Source: Psychroflexus salis (GTDB lineage: Bacteria; Bacteroidota; Bacteroidia; Flavobacteriales; Flavobacteriaceae). From it: a stretch of 64,000 nucleotides of DNA. The notes under the pieces were generated by a model that did no database searches, was not told the origin of the DNA, and saw nothing but the letters and a program-made list of their open reading frames with translations. Positions 44,153 to 52,756 of the stretch are shown one piece after another. The position numbers and the translations under genes were made by a program. Numbering within the stretch: position 1 is the first letter of the stretch; each line of letters starts with the position of its first letter. Location of the stretch: positions 1-64,000 of the forward strand of contig NZ_BMGL01000013.1 of the NCBI RefSeq assembly GCF_014640175.1, written 5' to 3'.

Positions 44153-45901
44153 ATGAAATTAATTTTTCAAAGCTCCACTATTCTATTCGTTTTAATTTCT
44201 ATTTCTCTCCCTTCTTTTAGTCAATCTTCTACTACAACTCAAGAAGAAGATGAGTACTATGGGCGATTTTATGGAGGAATTGAATCGAACATGCAATACT
44301 ACGTAAAAGATAAAGGCCTAGAAAGTGCTATTTTACCCGATGATCCTTTTCGATCTAACTCTTATGTCTATGCCAATTATAATTATAAACGTTGGACAGC
44401 TGGAATTCAAGTCGAAGCTTACGAACAGAATGCGTTATTAAATTACAACCCTCAATTTGAAGGCACTAATCTAGGAATTTATTACTTAAATTATAAAGAT
44501 GAAAAATGGGATGTAACTTTAGGGCATTTTTACGAGCAATTTGGAAATGGAATGATTTTTAGAGCTTGGGAAGACCGTGCATTAGGTATAAATTCTGCAG
44601 TTCGAGGAGCCCGAGTAAAATTTAGTCCCAACTACAATATAGATTTTACAGCATTTTACGGCAGACAGCGTTCTGGGTTTGATGTTACTTCGGGTGATTT
44701 ATTTGGCTTTGATGCTAATTTCTTCTTAGCAGAATACCTTAATTTATACGAGAAAAATCAAGATTTAAGTTTGGGCTTTAGTTACTTAGGAAGATACGAA
44801 TCTTTAGAAAAATACCCGCAATTACAAGACCCAAGTTACGAAGATTTAACCAATTCCTTCTCATTTAGAGCTGATTATTTAATTGGCGCTTTTTATGCCA
44901 ATGCTGAAGTAAATTACAAATCGAAAGACGGAATTTTAAATATCCAAAACCAACTATCCGATGATTTTGCACGTGCAGGAAATGCAGTAACCCTTAATTT
45001 TGGATATTCTGAAACTGGATTGGGACTTGATGTAAGTTTACGTAGAGTTGAAAACATGGGGTTTTTCTCTCAGCGTGAACCTTCAGTATTTACTGATTTT
45101 CAGGGAGAACTTTCTACTAGCTTCGACTACTTAGATACCTTTATAAATTTCGTACCTGCTTTAACAAAACAGCATCATTCTTTATTAGCCAATATATATG
45201 TGTTTCAAGCACAACAAAATACGCTTTTTGAAGACACACAAGTAATGCGATCGGGTGAAACAGGCGGCCAAATCGACTTTTTTTACAAGTTTAAAGAAAA
45301 TAGCTTTTTAGGTGGAAAATATGGAACACATGTGTATTTGAATTTTGCTACTTGGTACAATCTTCCTGGTGTGTATACCTTTAATCCACCAAATTATGAA
45401 GTCGACTTTTTTGGTAGAGGAAATAAATATTTTTCTGATTATAGCATAGAAATTAAAAAGAAATTAGATGATACTTGGCATTTAGGCTTCAACTATATCA
45501 ATCAATATTACGATCAACGTTTGTTAGGCGGAGGTGATTTAGTACGAGCTGATATTTTTACAACTGAAGCCACATATAATCTCACTACAAAACAATCCAT
45601 ACGAATTGAACTTGAAAAAATGTGGGCTGTCGGCGATCGTGAAGATTGGATTGGTGGAACAATTGAGTATAACTTTAACGAAAATCTATCGGTTTACGTT
45701 TGGGATATTTGGAACTATGGAAGCAAAAAAGAAAGTGAGCAAGTACACTATATTAATGTAGGTGGCGCTTACCGAATTGGAGCTTATCGTGTAGCTTTAA
45801 ATTACGGTCGACAACGTGGCGGATTAGTTTGTGTTGGCGGTGTGTGTAGATTTGTACCTGAAAGTTCAGGCTTAACTGTAAACTTCAATACTTCATTTTA
45901 A
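44153..45901 (+). CDS. DUF6029 outer-membrane protein
   Basis: A 582-residue protein with signal peptide (LPSFSQ) and an alternating aromatic/polar pattern throughout (YVYANYNYKRWTAGIQVEAYEQ, WDVTLGHFYEQFGNGMIFRAWED, VALNYGRQRGGLVCVGGVCR), which fits a large beta-barrel. It ends with Phe, as outer-membrane barrels do. The family, DUF6029, has no known function. It is translated directly after the TlpA-like protein. A CVGGVC pair near the C-terminus could be a disulfide substrate. That is a guess. Confidence 0.85.
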   Translation: MKLIFQSSTILFVLISISLPSFSQSSTTTQEEDEYYGRFYGGIESNMQYYVKDKGLESAILPDDPFRSNSYVYANYNYKRWTAGIQVEAYEQNALLNYNPQFEGTNLGIYYLNYKDEKWDVTLGHFYEQFGNGMIFRAWEDRALGINSAVRGARVKFSPNYNIDFTAFYGRQRSGFDVTSGDLFGFDANFFLAEYLNLYEKNQDLSLGFSYLGRYESLEKYPQLQDPSYEDLTNSFSFRADYLIGAFYANAEVNYKSKDGILNIQNQLSDDFARAGNAVTLNFGYSETGLGLDVSLRRVENMGFFSQREPSVFTDFQGELSTSFDYLDTFINFVPALTKQHHSLLANIYVFQAQQNTLFEDTQVMRSGETGGQIDFFYKFKENSFLGGKYGTHVYLNFATWYNLPGVYTFNPPNYEVDFFGRGNKYFSDYSIEIKKKLDDTWHLGFNYINQYYDQRLLGGGDLVRADIFTTEATYNLTTKQSIRIELEKMWAVGDREDWIGGTIEYNFNENLSVYVWDIWNYGSKKESEQVHYINVGGAYRIGAYRVALNYGRQRGGLVCVGGVCRFVPESSGLTVNFNTSF

Positions 45902-45987
45902 ACGAATAAATCAACTTAAGATAATACTGCTGATTTTAAATTAATTATCGCATTAAATATCTATTCATTCACATATAGTAAAACTCA

Positions 45988-47640
45988 TCAATCTTCATCT
46001 AAAAACTCAAAATCAACATAAAAATGAAATATATCAATTTTTAAATTCTCCAAATCTTTCATTCGTAAATCAGTTTTAATCCAATTGTTAGTTAAATGCA
46101 ATCGGTAAGCTTGTTCGTCTCCAACAAAACCAATATCAATAGGCATTTCAAAATTTTTGGCATGTACTCGCCAACGAGCATCGACTCTTTTTTTGTTTTT
46201 TCGGAATTCTAACACAGGAATGTCCTTATAATTTAAATATTGATCGAAAAAAGATGAATAATCTTCGCCTAATTTCTCGCTGAAATAAGCAACAACTTCT
46301 TTACTATCGGTAACTCTATGCTTAAAATCAGCTACAAAAGAACCAAGTGTTTTCCACCACAAATCATCATCATTTACAATACTTCTAAGCGTACCTAACA
46401 TATTAGCTCCTTTGTAATAAATATCACTCGGACCCGAATGATTTACTCCATAATCCCCAATTAATGGGCGCTCGTTTTTTATGTTTTTCCGAATTCCATA
46501 TAAATAAGAAAGCGCTTCATCTTTACCTTGGGTACATTCTACAAAAATTGATTCTGCATAAGTAGTAAAACCTTCATGAATCCACAAATCAGCAATATCG
46601 GCTACCGAAATACTATTGCCAAACCACTCGTGTGCACTTTCGTGAATTAAGATAAAATCCCATGTTAACCCATAACTCGTTCCAGACAAATCGGTTCCTA
46701 AGTATCCATTCATAAATTGGTTACCGTATGCAACTGCACTTTGGTGTTCCATGCCTAAATAAGGCGTTTCAACTAATTTAAAACCGTCTTCAACAAAAGG
46801 ATATTGACCTAATTTTTCATAGAAACATTCCATCATGGGTTGTACTTGTGCAAATTGTTTCTTGGCTTTTTCTAAGTTGTATGGCAAAACATAAAAATCT
46901 AAATCTAAATCGCGAAACTGATTTTTAAAATTCACATAATCACCAACATTTAAAGTAATGTTGTAATTATTTATAGGCTGTGTAACTCGCCAATGCCATT
47001 GCGTGTACCCATCTTCTTGTGGGGTTTCGGCAATTAATCTACCATTAGAAACATTCATTAAAGCATCAGGAACGCTTACTTTTATATCTGCACCTTCATC
47101 GGGTTCGTCGCTTAAATGGTCTTTATTCGGAAACCACAAACTTGCGCCATCACCTTGTACAGCTACTCCAATCCAAGGATTTCCATTTTGATCTTTTTTG
47201 AAAACAAAACCTCCATCCCATGGCGCATTATTTGCAACTTTAGGACGACCGCTATAATAAACACTAATTTTATATTGTGTTTCAGTTGGAAGCGGTTCAT
47301 CAAAAGTGATAAAAAAAGCATCAAATTTTCGTTCGTAGGTGAGTTTTCGATTTCCGAAAATAATCGAATCGATTTGCATATTTTGGTATAAATCCAATTG
47401 CATTTTAGCCAACTCATTTAAAGTTTCAAAACGAATGGTATTTTTACCACTGATGAAGCGTTCAGTTGGATTCAATTGAATATCTAAATCATAATGCAAC
47501 ACATTATAACTTGTACGTTCAGGGCGCAAACTTCCGCGTAAACTGTCTTTTTCGGTAAACGAAGCTGTTTTTTTTAACAACTGTGCTTCAATAGAAAAAA
47601 TAGAAAATAAAGTGAACAATAAAACTAAAAACTTAGACAT
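45988..47640 (-). CDS. M1-family zinc metallopeptidase (aminopeptidase), secreted
   Basis: A 550-residue exported peptidase (signal peptide, FSIEA). HESAH at 333-337 is the HExxH zinc motif and Glu356 (18 residues after the second His) is the third ligand. GMEHQSAVAYG replaces the usual GAMEN exopeptidase motif. The catalytic domain is complete but the long C-terminal domain of classical M1 enzymes is absent, as in many Bacteroidota forms. A tandem 14-bp duplication lies 8 bases upstream of its start. Confidence 0.94.
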   Translation of the reverse strand: MSKFLVLLFTLFSIFSIEAQLLKKTASFTEKDSLRGSLRPERTSYNVLHYDLDIQLNPTERFISGKNTIRFETLNELAKMQLDLYQNMQIDSIIFGNRKLTYERKFDAFFITFDEPLPTETQYKISVYYSGRPKVANNAPWDGGFVFKKDQNGNPWIGVAVQGDGASLWFPNKDHLSDEPDEGADIKVSVPDALMNVSNGRLIAETPQEDGYTQWHWRVTQPINNYNITLNVGDYVNFKNQFRDLDLDFYVLPYNLEKAKKQFAQVQPMMECFYEKLGQYPFVEDGFKLVETPYLGMEHQSAVAYGNQFMNGYLGTDLSGTSYGLTWDFILIHESAHEWFGNSISVADIADLWIHEGFTTYAESIFVECTQGKDEALSYLYGIRKNIKNERPLIGDYGVNHSGPSDIYYKGANMLGTLRSIVNDDDLWWKTLGSFVADFKHRVTDSKEVVAYFSEKLGEDYSSFFDQYLNYKDIPVLEFRKNKKRVDARWRVHAKNFEMPIDIGFVGDEQAYRLHLTNNWIKTDLRMKDLENLKIDIFHFYVDFEFLDED

Positions 47641-47648
47641 GGGTCTTT

Positions 47649-47676
47649 TTTGATAAATATAATTTGATAAATATAA
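47649..47676. repeat. Perfect 14-bp tandem duplication upstream of the M1 peptidase gene
   Basis: TTTGATAAATATAA occurs twice head to tail, 8 bases before the M1 gene start. Read on the minus strand each copy contains TATATTTA, similar to a -7 box, so the duplication may have copied a promoter element. Confidence 0.85.
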
Positions 47677-47923
47677 GCAAAGCTGAGCTATTTCTTAATT
47701 GAAGCTTGTTTTTTTAAATTTGGAATTTATAATTCGGCATTGTAATAATTACTGATATAATATAAATTCAATAATCTGAAATATTTTGATGAAGTTAAAT
47801 TGGCGCAATTTATACATATATAATAATTACAAAAAATAAGACCAAAAAAATAAAAGTGCATAGCTTTTTAAAAGACATAAGGCCTTATTCTTTATTGAAT
47901 GATAAAACTTCTCAATAATTAAA
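47677..47923. other. Non-coding stretch between the M1 and Fic genes
   Basis: With the flanking repeat and terminator this gap is 315 bases. I see no gene in it. It holds a 12-bp palindrome ATAAGGCCTTAT at 47877-47888 and a weak 7-bp inverted repeat, TTATTGA/TCAATAA, at 47892-47918. Otherwise it is AT-rich without structure. Confidence 0.6.
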
Positions 47924-47953
47924 AAAGCTGTTCCAATCTAATGAAACAGCTTT
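47924..47953 (-). terminator. Terminator of the HTH-Fic gene
   Basis: AAAGCTGTT and AACAGCTTT (9 bp) around 12 bases, followed on the minus strand by a run of six T. It lies two bases after the Fic stop codon. Confidence 0.7.
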
Positions 47954-47955
47954 AA

Positions 47956-49020
47956 TTAACCCGCTAAATGAATATGCTCTTGAAGCGATGCTATGGCATG
48001 CTCCGCTATTAATTGGTGAAAATGCTTATTTTCATGGTTTACTTGTACAGCTTCTAGCGCTTTAAAATAACTTGCCTTTTTTTCAGGATCACCCTTTAAA
48101 TTGACTAAGGTGTACCCGTTTTGAAGCAAAATTAAATTCATGACTAGCCGTGAAGTTCTACCATTACCATCGATGAACGGATGGATGGAAACTAAACGCT
48201 CATGCATTTCAGCAGCGAGAATTATGGGATGCAAGACTTTTCTTTGCATTTCATAAAACAAAAAATAATCTTCCATTAGTTTATCGATCATGTAAGGCTC
48301 TGGTGGTAAATGCGCACTACCAGAAATCCGTACAGGAACCGAACGATAAACACCAGTATTTTTTCTATCGATTCCTTTTAAAACTAATTGGTGAATTTGC
48401 TTCAAATAAAAAGCATTAAAGTGGATTTTATTTTTCACAAAATCCAGTATTAAATCGATAGCTTCCTTGTGATTAATAAGCTCTAAATGTTCGCGCATAC
48501 TCTTACCACCTATGGTAATTCCATCGTTAATTACCAAATGTGTTTCACTCAGTGTTAATGTATTTCCTTCTATACGATTACTCTCGTAAGTGTAAGCGGT
48601 ATGAAAAAATTCCTGCATTTTTTGCACTTGTACACCATCTAAAGGTTTTTTACTTTGCCATTTTTTATGATGTTGTTCGGCTTCATTTAATAACTTAGTT
48701 ACTGGTTGGCTTAGCTTAATAACTTTAAACTTATCCTTACCTGTTAAATACGTTATGCGTTCTTCTGCAACTGCAATTACTTCTTCAGCTATGCCAGGAT
48801 AAGGACTTAACAATTCAAAAACTTGATTACTTAAAAATTCTTTGAGTAACAAATAGTAATCTAAGCTTAATACTTCACTAATTTTTTTTAATTGAGTTAA
48901 TGTAGGTTGTCGTTTACCAGAAATAATTCTACTAATTAAACTTGAATCCACACCAACAAGCTGCGCTAAGTCGCAAATTTTTAATTTTAATGCCTGTCGT
49001 TTTGTATTTATTAGATTCAT
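47956..49020 (-). CDS. XRE-HTH and Fic-domain protein
   Basis: A 354-residue Fic protein with an N-terminal helix-turn-helix (about 5-60: KICDLAQLVGVDSSLISRIISGKRQ). The AMPylation core HPFIDGNGRTSR lies at 280-291 with catalytic His280. The inhibitory motif SNRIEG (147-152; Glu151) precedes it, so it is an N-terminally inhibited (class II) Fic protein. Such proteins AMPylate or de-AMPylate host-cell proteins of their own bacterium. The target is unknown. I chose ATG 49020; GTG 49029 is in frame but lacks merit. The HTH likely binds the palindrome on its own promoter. Confidence 0.92.
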   Translation of the reverse strand: MNLINTKRQALKLKICDLAQLVGVDSSLISRIISGKRQPTLTQLKKISEVLSLDYYLLLKEFLSNQVFELLSPYPGIAEEVIAVAEERITYLTGKDKFKVIKLSQPVTKLLNEAEQHHKKWQSKKPLDGVQVQKMQEFFHTAYTYESNRIEGNTLTLSETHLVINDGITIGGKSMREHLELINHKEAIDLILDFVKNKIHFNAFYLKQIHQLVLKGIDRKNTGVYRSVPVRISGSAHLPPEPYMIDKLMEDYFLFYEMQRKVLHPIILAAEMHERLVSIHPFIDGNGRTSRLVMNLILLQNGYTLVNLKGDPEKKASYFKALEAVQVNHENKHFHQLIAEHAIASLQEHIHLAG

Positions 49021-49037
49021 TAGTGACACAATTATTC

Positions 49038-49071
49038 ATGACAAATTTAGTCATTTTTTTATTTTTTACAA
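49038..49071 (-). promoter_or_regulatory. Promoter and palindromic operator of the HTH-Fic gene
   Basis: The minus strand has TTG at 49071-49069 and -7 box TAAATTTG at 49049-49042 with 19 bases between, a consensus promoter. The -7 box sits inside the perfect inverted repeat ATGAC-N7-GTCAT (49038-49054). A third half-site GTGAC occurs at 49023-49027. A repressor bound here would block RNA polymerase, and the gene product itself carries an HTH. Confidence 0.65.
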
Positions 49072-49154
49072 TCAAATTTTTATAATTTCTAATAAATTTC
49101 AGCAATACATCTGTAAATCTGACTATCGTCATTTTTCGATTTTAACTTCGCCTT

Positions 49155-49162
49155 TACATTTG
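49155..49162 (+). promoter_or_regulatory. -7 box of the cco operon
   Basis: TACATTTG matches TAnnTTTG, 15 bases before the ccoS ATG. Upstream, at the usual distance, is only TTTTCG, so a weak -33 element or an activator may be involved. I see no clear FNR-type palindrome in this gap. Confidence 0.5.
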
Positions 49163-49177
49163 TGAGAAATTTAAACC

Positions 49178-49369
49178 ATGAGTGTAATTTACGGACTTCT
49201 AGCCATTAGCATTTTTGTAGCACTTGTATTTCTGGTTGTATTTATACTTTCTGTTAAAAAAGGACAATACGATGACAGTTATACACCTTCTGTGCGTATG
49301 CTATTCGACGATGAGTTGGTAAAAAAGGACTCTAAAAAATCATCTACCCAAAAACAAAAACAAGATTAA
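49178..49369 (+). CDS. ccoS: cbb3 oxidase assembly protein CcoS
   Basis: A 63-residue single-span protein (helix about 3-25) with the CcoS pattern VIYGLLAISIFVALVFLVVF, then a charged cytosolic tail that contains MLFDDE. CcoS is needed to build active cbb3 oxidase, with cofactor insertion into CcoN. It is the first gene of the operon, two bases before ccoN. Confidence 0.94.
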   Translation: MSVIYGLLAISIFVALVFLVVFILSVKKGQYDDSYTPSVRMLFDDELVKKDSKKSSTQKQKQD

Positions 49370-49371
49370 TT

Positions 49372-51573
49372 ATGGATGTACAGCAGTTTTATTACGATAA
49401 CAAAATCGTAAAAAAATTCTTATATGCCACCATATTTTGGGGCATTATAGGAATGACCGTTGGGCTTTTGCTCGCTTTTATGTTTATTTTCCCACAACTC
49501 ACCGACGGAATTTCTTGGTTGAGTTTTGGTCGGTTAAGGCCTTTGCATACCAACGCAGTAATTTTTGCTTTTGTAGGTAATGCTATTTTTGCTGGAGTGT
49601 ATTATTCTTCGCAACGTTTACTTAAAGCTAGAATGTTTAGCGATGCATTAAGCAATATTAACTTTTGGGGTTGGCAGTTAATTATTGTTGCTGCTGCCGT
49701 TACACTTCCTTTAGGCTTTACAAGCTCTAAAGAGTATGCTGAGCTAGAGTGGCCAATCGATATTGCCATTGCAATTATTTGGGTGGCTTTTGGCTGGAAC
49801 TTAATCGGTACCATTTTAAAACGAAGACAACGCCATTTATATGTTGCTATTTGGTTTTATTTAGCCACATTTGTTACGGTTGCAGTACTTCATATTTTTA
49901 ATTCTTTAGCACTCCCGGTTTCTGCTTTAAAATCCTATTCTGCTTATGCTGGTGTACAAGATGCTTTAGTCCAATGGTGGTACGGACACAATGCAGTAGC
50001 CTTTTTCTTAACCACTCCGTTTTTGGGTTTAATGTATTACTTTGTTCCTAAAGCAGCCAACCGCCCTGTATATTCTTACAAATTATCTATTATTCACTTT
50101 TGGTCACTTATTTTCATATACATCTGGGCTGGGCCTCACCACTTATTGTATTCAGCTTTACCCGATTGGGCTCAGAATTTAGGAGTAACTTTTTCGGTTA
50201 TGCTTATTATGCCATCTTGGGGTGGTATGATCAACGGATTATTAACTCTTCGTGGTGCATGGGATAAAGTAAGAACCAATCCTGTGCTTAAATTTATGGT
50301 AGTAGCTATTACAGGTTACGGTATGGCTACTTTTGAAGGCCCAATGCTTTCCCTTAAAAATGTAAATGCTATCGCCCATTTTACCGACTGGATTATTGCT
50401 CACGTTCATGTGGGTGCTTTGGCGTGGAATGGTTTTTTAACTTTTGGTATGATTTACTTTTTAATACCAAAATTATTTAAAACCAAATTACATTCCGTTG
50501 GTCTTGCTAATGCACATTTTTGGGTTGGAACTTTAGGTATTGTTTTATATTCTTTACCTTTATATGTGGCTGGTTTTGTACAAGCCCTAATGTGGAAAGA
50601 CTTTAACCCAGACGGAACTTTGGTGTATGGTAACTTTTTAGAAACCGTATCTGAAATTATGCCTATGTACTGGATGCGTGCCATTGGTGGAACATTGTAC
50701 ATTTCAGGAATGTTCCTTTTACTCTATAATGTAGTTATGACCATTCGTTCAGGTTCTCCTGTAAGCGATGAGTTAGCTGAAGCTGCTCCATTACAACGTG
50801 TTAAAAGCGGTAGAATTACTGGTGAAGCATTTCACTCTTGGTTGGAAAGAAAACCTATTCAATTAACCATTTTAGCAACCATCGCGATTTTAATTGGTGG
50901 AATTGTGCAAATCGTACCTACCTTGTTAGTAAAATCGAATGTTCCTACTATAACCAGTGTAACCCCTTATACTCCACTCGAACTTGAAGGAAGGGATATT
51001 TATATTCGTGAAGGTTGTGTAGGTTGTCACTCACAAATGGTGCGTCCATTCCGATCTGAAGTCGAGCGTTATGGCGAATATGCTAAAGGTGGAGAGTATG
51101 TATACGACAGGCCATTCCTTTGGGGAAGCAAGCGTACAGGGCCAGATTTACTCCGCGTAGGTGGAAAATATTCAGATAATTGGCACTTTAACCATATGTA
51201 CGACCCACAAAGCACAAGCTCAGGTTCTATTATGCCAGCTTATCAGTGGCTAATTGAAAATGAACTCGATAAATCTTCAACAGAAGCTAAGTTAAAAACT
51301 ATGGTTAGTCTAGGTGTTCCCTATACCGACAAAGAAATTGCTAATGTACAGCAAAGTATGCTAGAACAAGGAATAGAAATTGAGCAAAACCTGTACAATG
51401 ATCCCGATTTTGTAAAATCTTATGAAGCTTCAAAAAAATATGCTGAAGAAAATGGATTGGACTTCGTTGAAATGAGAAATAGAGAAATTACAGCAGTAAT
51501 TGCTTACCTACAACGCCTAGGAACCGACATTAAAATTGTGCAACCTGAAGAAACATCAGCTTCTGCTAAATAA
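49372..51573 (+). CDS. ccoN: cbb3 oxidase subunits I and II fused (CcoN-CcoO)
   Basis: A 733-residue fusion, the normal arrangement in Bacteroidota. Residues 1 to about 470 are CcoN with about 12 helices, including haem/copper ligand histidines in PLHTNAV, WYGHNAVAFF, GPHHLLYS and HVHVGALAWNG. The C-terminal part from about 500 is CcoO with one membrane anchor and a mono-haem cytochrome c: CVGCH at 549-553 and distal Met in SSGSIMPAYQWL. It is the catalytic core of a high-affinity oxygen-reducing terminal oxidase. Confidence 0.97.
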   Translation: MDVQQFYYDNKIVKKFLYATIFWGIIGMTVGLLLAFMFIFPQLTDGISWLSFGRLRPLHTNAVIFAFVGNAIFAGVYYSSQRLLKARMFSDALSNINFWGWQLIIVAAAVTLPLGFTSSKEYAELEWPIDIAIAIIWVAFGWNLIGTILKRRQRHLYVAIWFYLATFVTVAVLHIFNSLALPVSALKSYSAYAGVQDALVQWWYGHNAVAFFLTTPFLGLMYYFVPKAANRPVYSYKLSIIHFWSLIFIYIWAGPHHLLYSALPDWAQNLGVTFSVMLIMPSWGGMINGLLTLRGAWDKVRTNPVLKFMVVAITGYGMATFEGPMLSLKNVNAIAHFTDWIIAHVHVGALAWNGFLTFGMIYFLIPKLFKTKLHSVGLANAHFWVGTLGIVLYSLPLYVAGFVQALMWKDFNPDGTLVYGNFLETVSEIMPMYWMRAIGGTLYISGMFLLLYNVVMTIRSGSPVSDELAEAAPLQRVKSGRITGEAFHSWLERKPIQLTILATIAILIGGIVQIVPTLLVKSNVPTITSVTPYTPLELEGRDIYIREGCVGCHSQMVRPFRSEVERYGEYAKGGEYVYDRPFLWGSKRTGPDLLRVGGKYSDNWHFNHMYDPQSTSSGSIMPAYQWLIENELDKSSTEAKLKTMVSLGVPYTDKEIANVQQSMLEQGIEIEQNLYNDPDFVKSYEASKKYAEENGLDFVEMRNREITAVIAYLQRLGTDIKIVQPEETSASAK

Positions 51574-51585
51574 ACTTTTGAAATC

Positions 51586-51789
51586 ATGAAATTCGCAAAA
51601 CAATATTTAGAAACTATTGAAGGTGTAGAGCTCTACCCTATCATATCACTCTTAATTTTCTTTAGCTTTTTTGTAGTTCTTTTTTGGTGGGTTTTTACCG
51701 CTAAAAAAGACTACATACAGCAGGTAAGTCAAATGCCTTTAAACGAAGATAAAAACGATAATGAAAATCAAAATCGGTACACATCATGA
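51586..51789 (+). CDS. ccoQ: cbb3 oxidase subunit CcoQ
   Basis: A 67-residue single-span protein (about 18-38, IISLLIFFSFFVVLFWWVF) with a charged C-terminus, in the position of the CcoQ/FixQ subunit between ccoN and ccoP. The last bases overlap the ccoP start by 4 (ATGA), so translation is coupled. CcoQ stabilises the complex. Confidence 0.9.
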   Translation: MKFAKQYLETIEGVELYPIISLLIFFSFFVVLFWWVFTAKKDYIQQVSQMPLNEDKNDNENQNRYTS

Positions 51790-52670
51790 AAACACAATCC
51801 TATTTTAGAATAATCGTATTATTAGGCTTAGCTTGGCTAGGTACCGAATATTTAATGGAAACTGAACCTGGGCAATGGGCTATAATAGAATTTCCTTTTG
51901 CTGGAATATTTCTAGGCATTGTGTTTTTATTTGCCTTAGCTATTGAAGCTTCTGTAGCTTCATTAAAAAATATTCTTTATATGAGCCTTTCTGAAGAAGC
52001 TCAAAAAAAGTATGACGAAGCCGAAGAAGCCAGAAAAAGTGAAATTCCTGCTAAAATTGAAGCTTTTCTACAAAGCATGACAAAATCTAAAGAAGTAGAA
52101 GAAGAGCATGAAATTATCTTAGATCACGACTACGATGGCATAAAAGAACTTGACAACAAACTTCCACCTTGGTGGTTATATGGATTCTATGCAACTATTG
52201 TATTTGCTATTATCTATTTAATTCGTTTTCACGTTGTAGGAGATTATACGCAAGCAGAAGAATATATTGCCGAAGTTAAACAAGCCGAGAAAGATATTGA
52301 AACTTACTTAGCTACAGCAGAGAATATTATCGATTACAAAACAGTAGTTGTTTTAGAAGATGAAAATGATCTCAGCGCTGGACAAAAAATTTATGGTACC
52401 AATTGTGTTGCTTGTCATAGAGCTGATGGTGGTGGTGGAATTGGACCTAACCTAACCGATGAACATTGGATTTTGGGCGGTGGAGTTAAAAATGTATTCA
52501 AAACCATTAGTGAAGGTGGTAGACCAGGCAAAGGAATGGTTTCTTGGAAAGCAGACCTAAGTGCAAAAGAAATGCAACAAGTAGCATCTTATGTACTTAC
52601 TTTACAAGAAAACAACCCAGCAGATGGCAAAGCTCCAGAAGGGGAGATTTGGGAACCTACTGAAGAATAA
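51786..52670 (+). CDS. ccoP: cbb3 oxidase cytochrome c subunit CcoP (mono-haem)
   Basis: A 294-residue subunit with two N-terminal helices, a long charged linker, another membrane span (about 138-155, WWLYGFYATIVFAIIYLIRF) and one cytochrome c domain with CVACH (Cys207, Cys210, His211) and distal Met in GKGMVSW. Proteobacterial CcoP has two haem sites; the Bacteroidota form has one. It feeds electrons to CcoO/CcoN. A hairpin lies between it and ccoG. Confidence 0.95.
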   Translation: MKTQSYFRIIVLLGLAWLGTEYLMETEPGQWAIIEFPFAGIFLGIVFLFALAIEASVASLKNILYMSLSEEAQKKYDEAEEARKSEIPAKIEAFLQSMTKSKEVEEEHEIILDHDYDGIKELDNKLPPWWLYGFYATIVFAIIYLIRFHVVGDYTQAEEYIAEVKQAEKDIETYLATAENIIDYKTVVVLEDENDLSAGQKIYGTNCVACHRADGGGGIGPNLTDEHWILGGGVKNVFKTISEGGRPGKGMVSWKADLSAKEMQQVASYVLTLQENNPADGKAPEGEIWEPTEE

Positions 52671-52699
52671 ATAGAACTAAAAATTGAAATTATACAAAT

Positions 52700-52737
52700 C
52701 GGCTAGGCAGAGCAAAAAATAAGCTAAGCCATAGCCG
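52700..52737 (+). other. Stem-loop between ccoP and ccoG
   Basis: CGGCTA pairs with TAGCCG, and inside these GGC with GCC and AGC with GCT, giving an interrupted hairpin without a T run. It may mark an mRNA processing or stability boundary that sets ccoG expression apart from the structural subunits. The function is inference. Confidence 0.45.
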
Positions 52738-52756
52738 TTTTCAATACCAAAACAAA

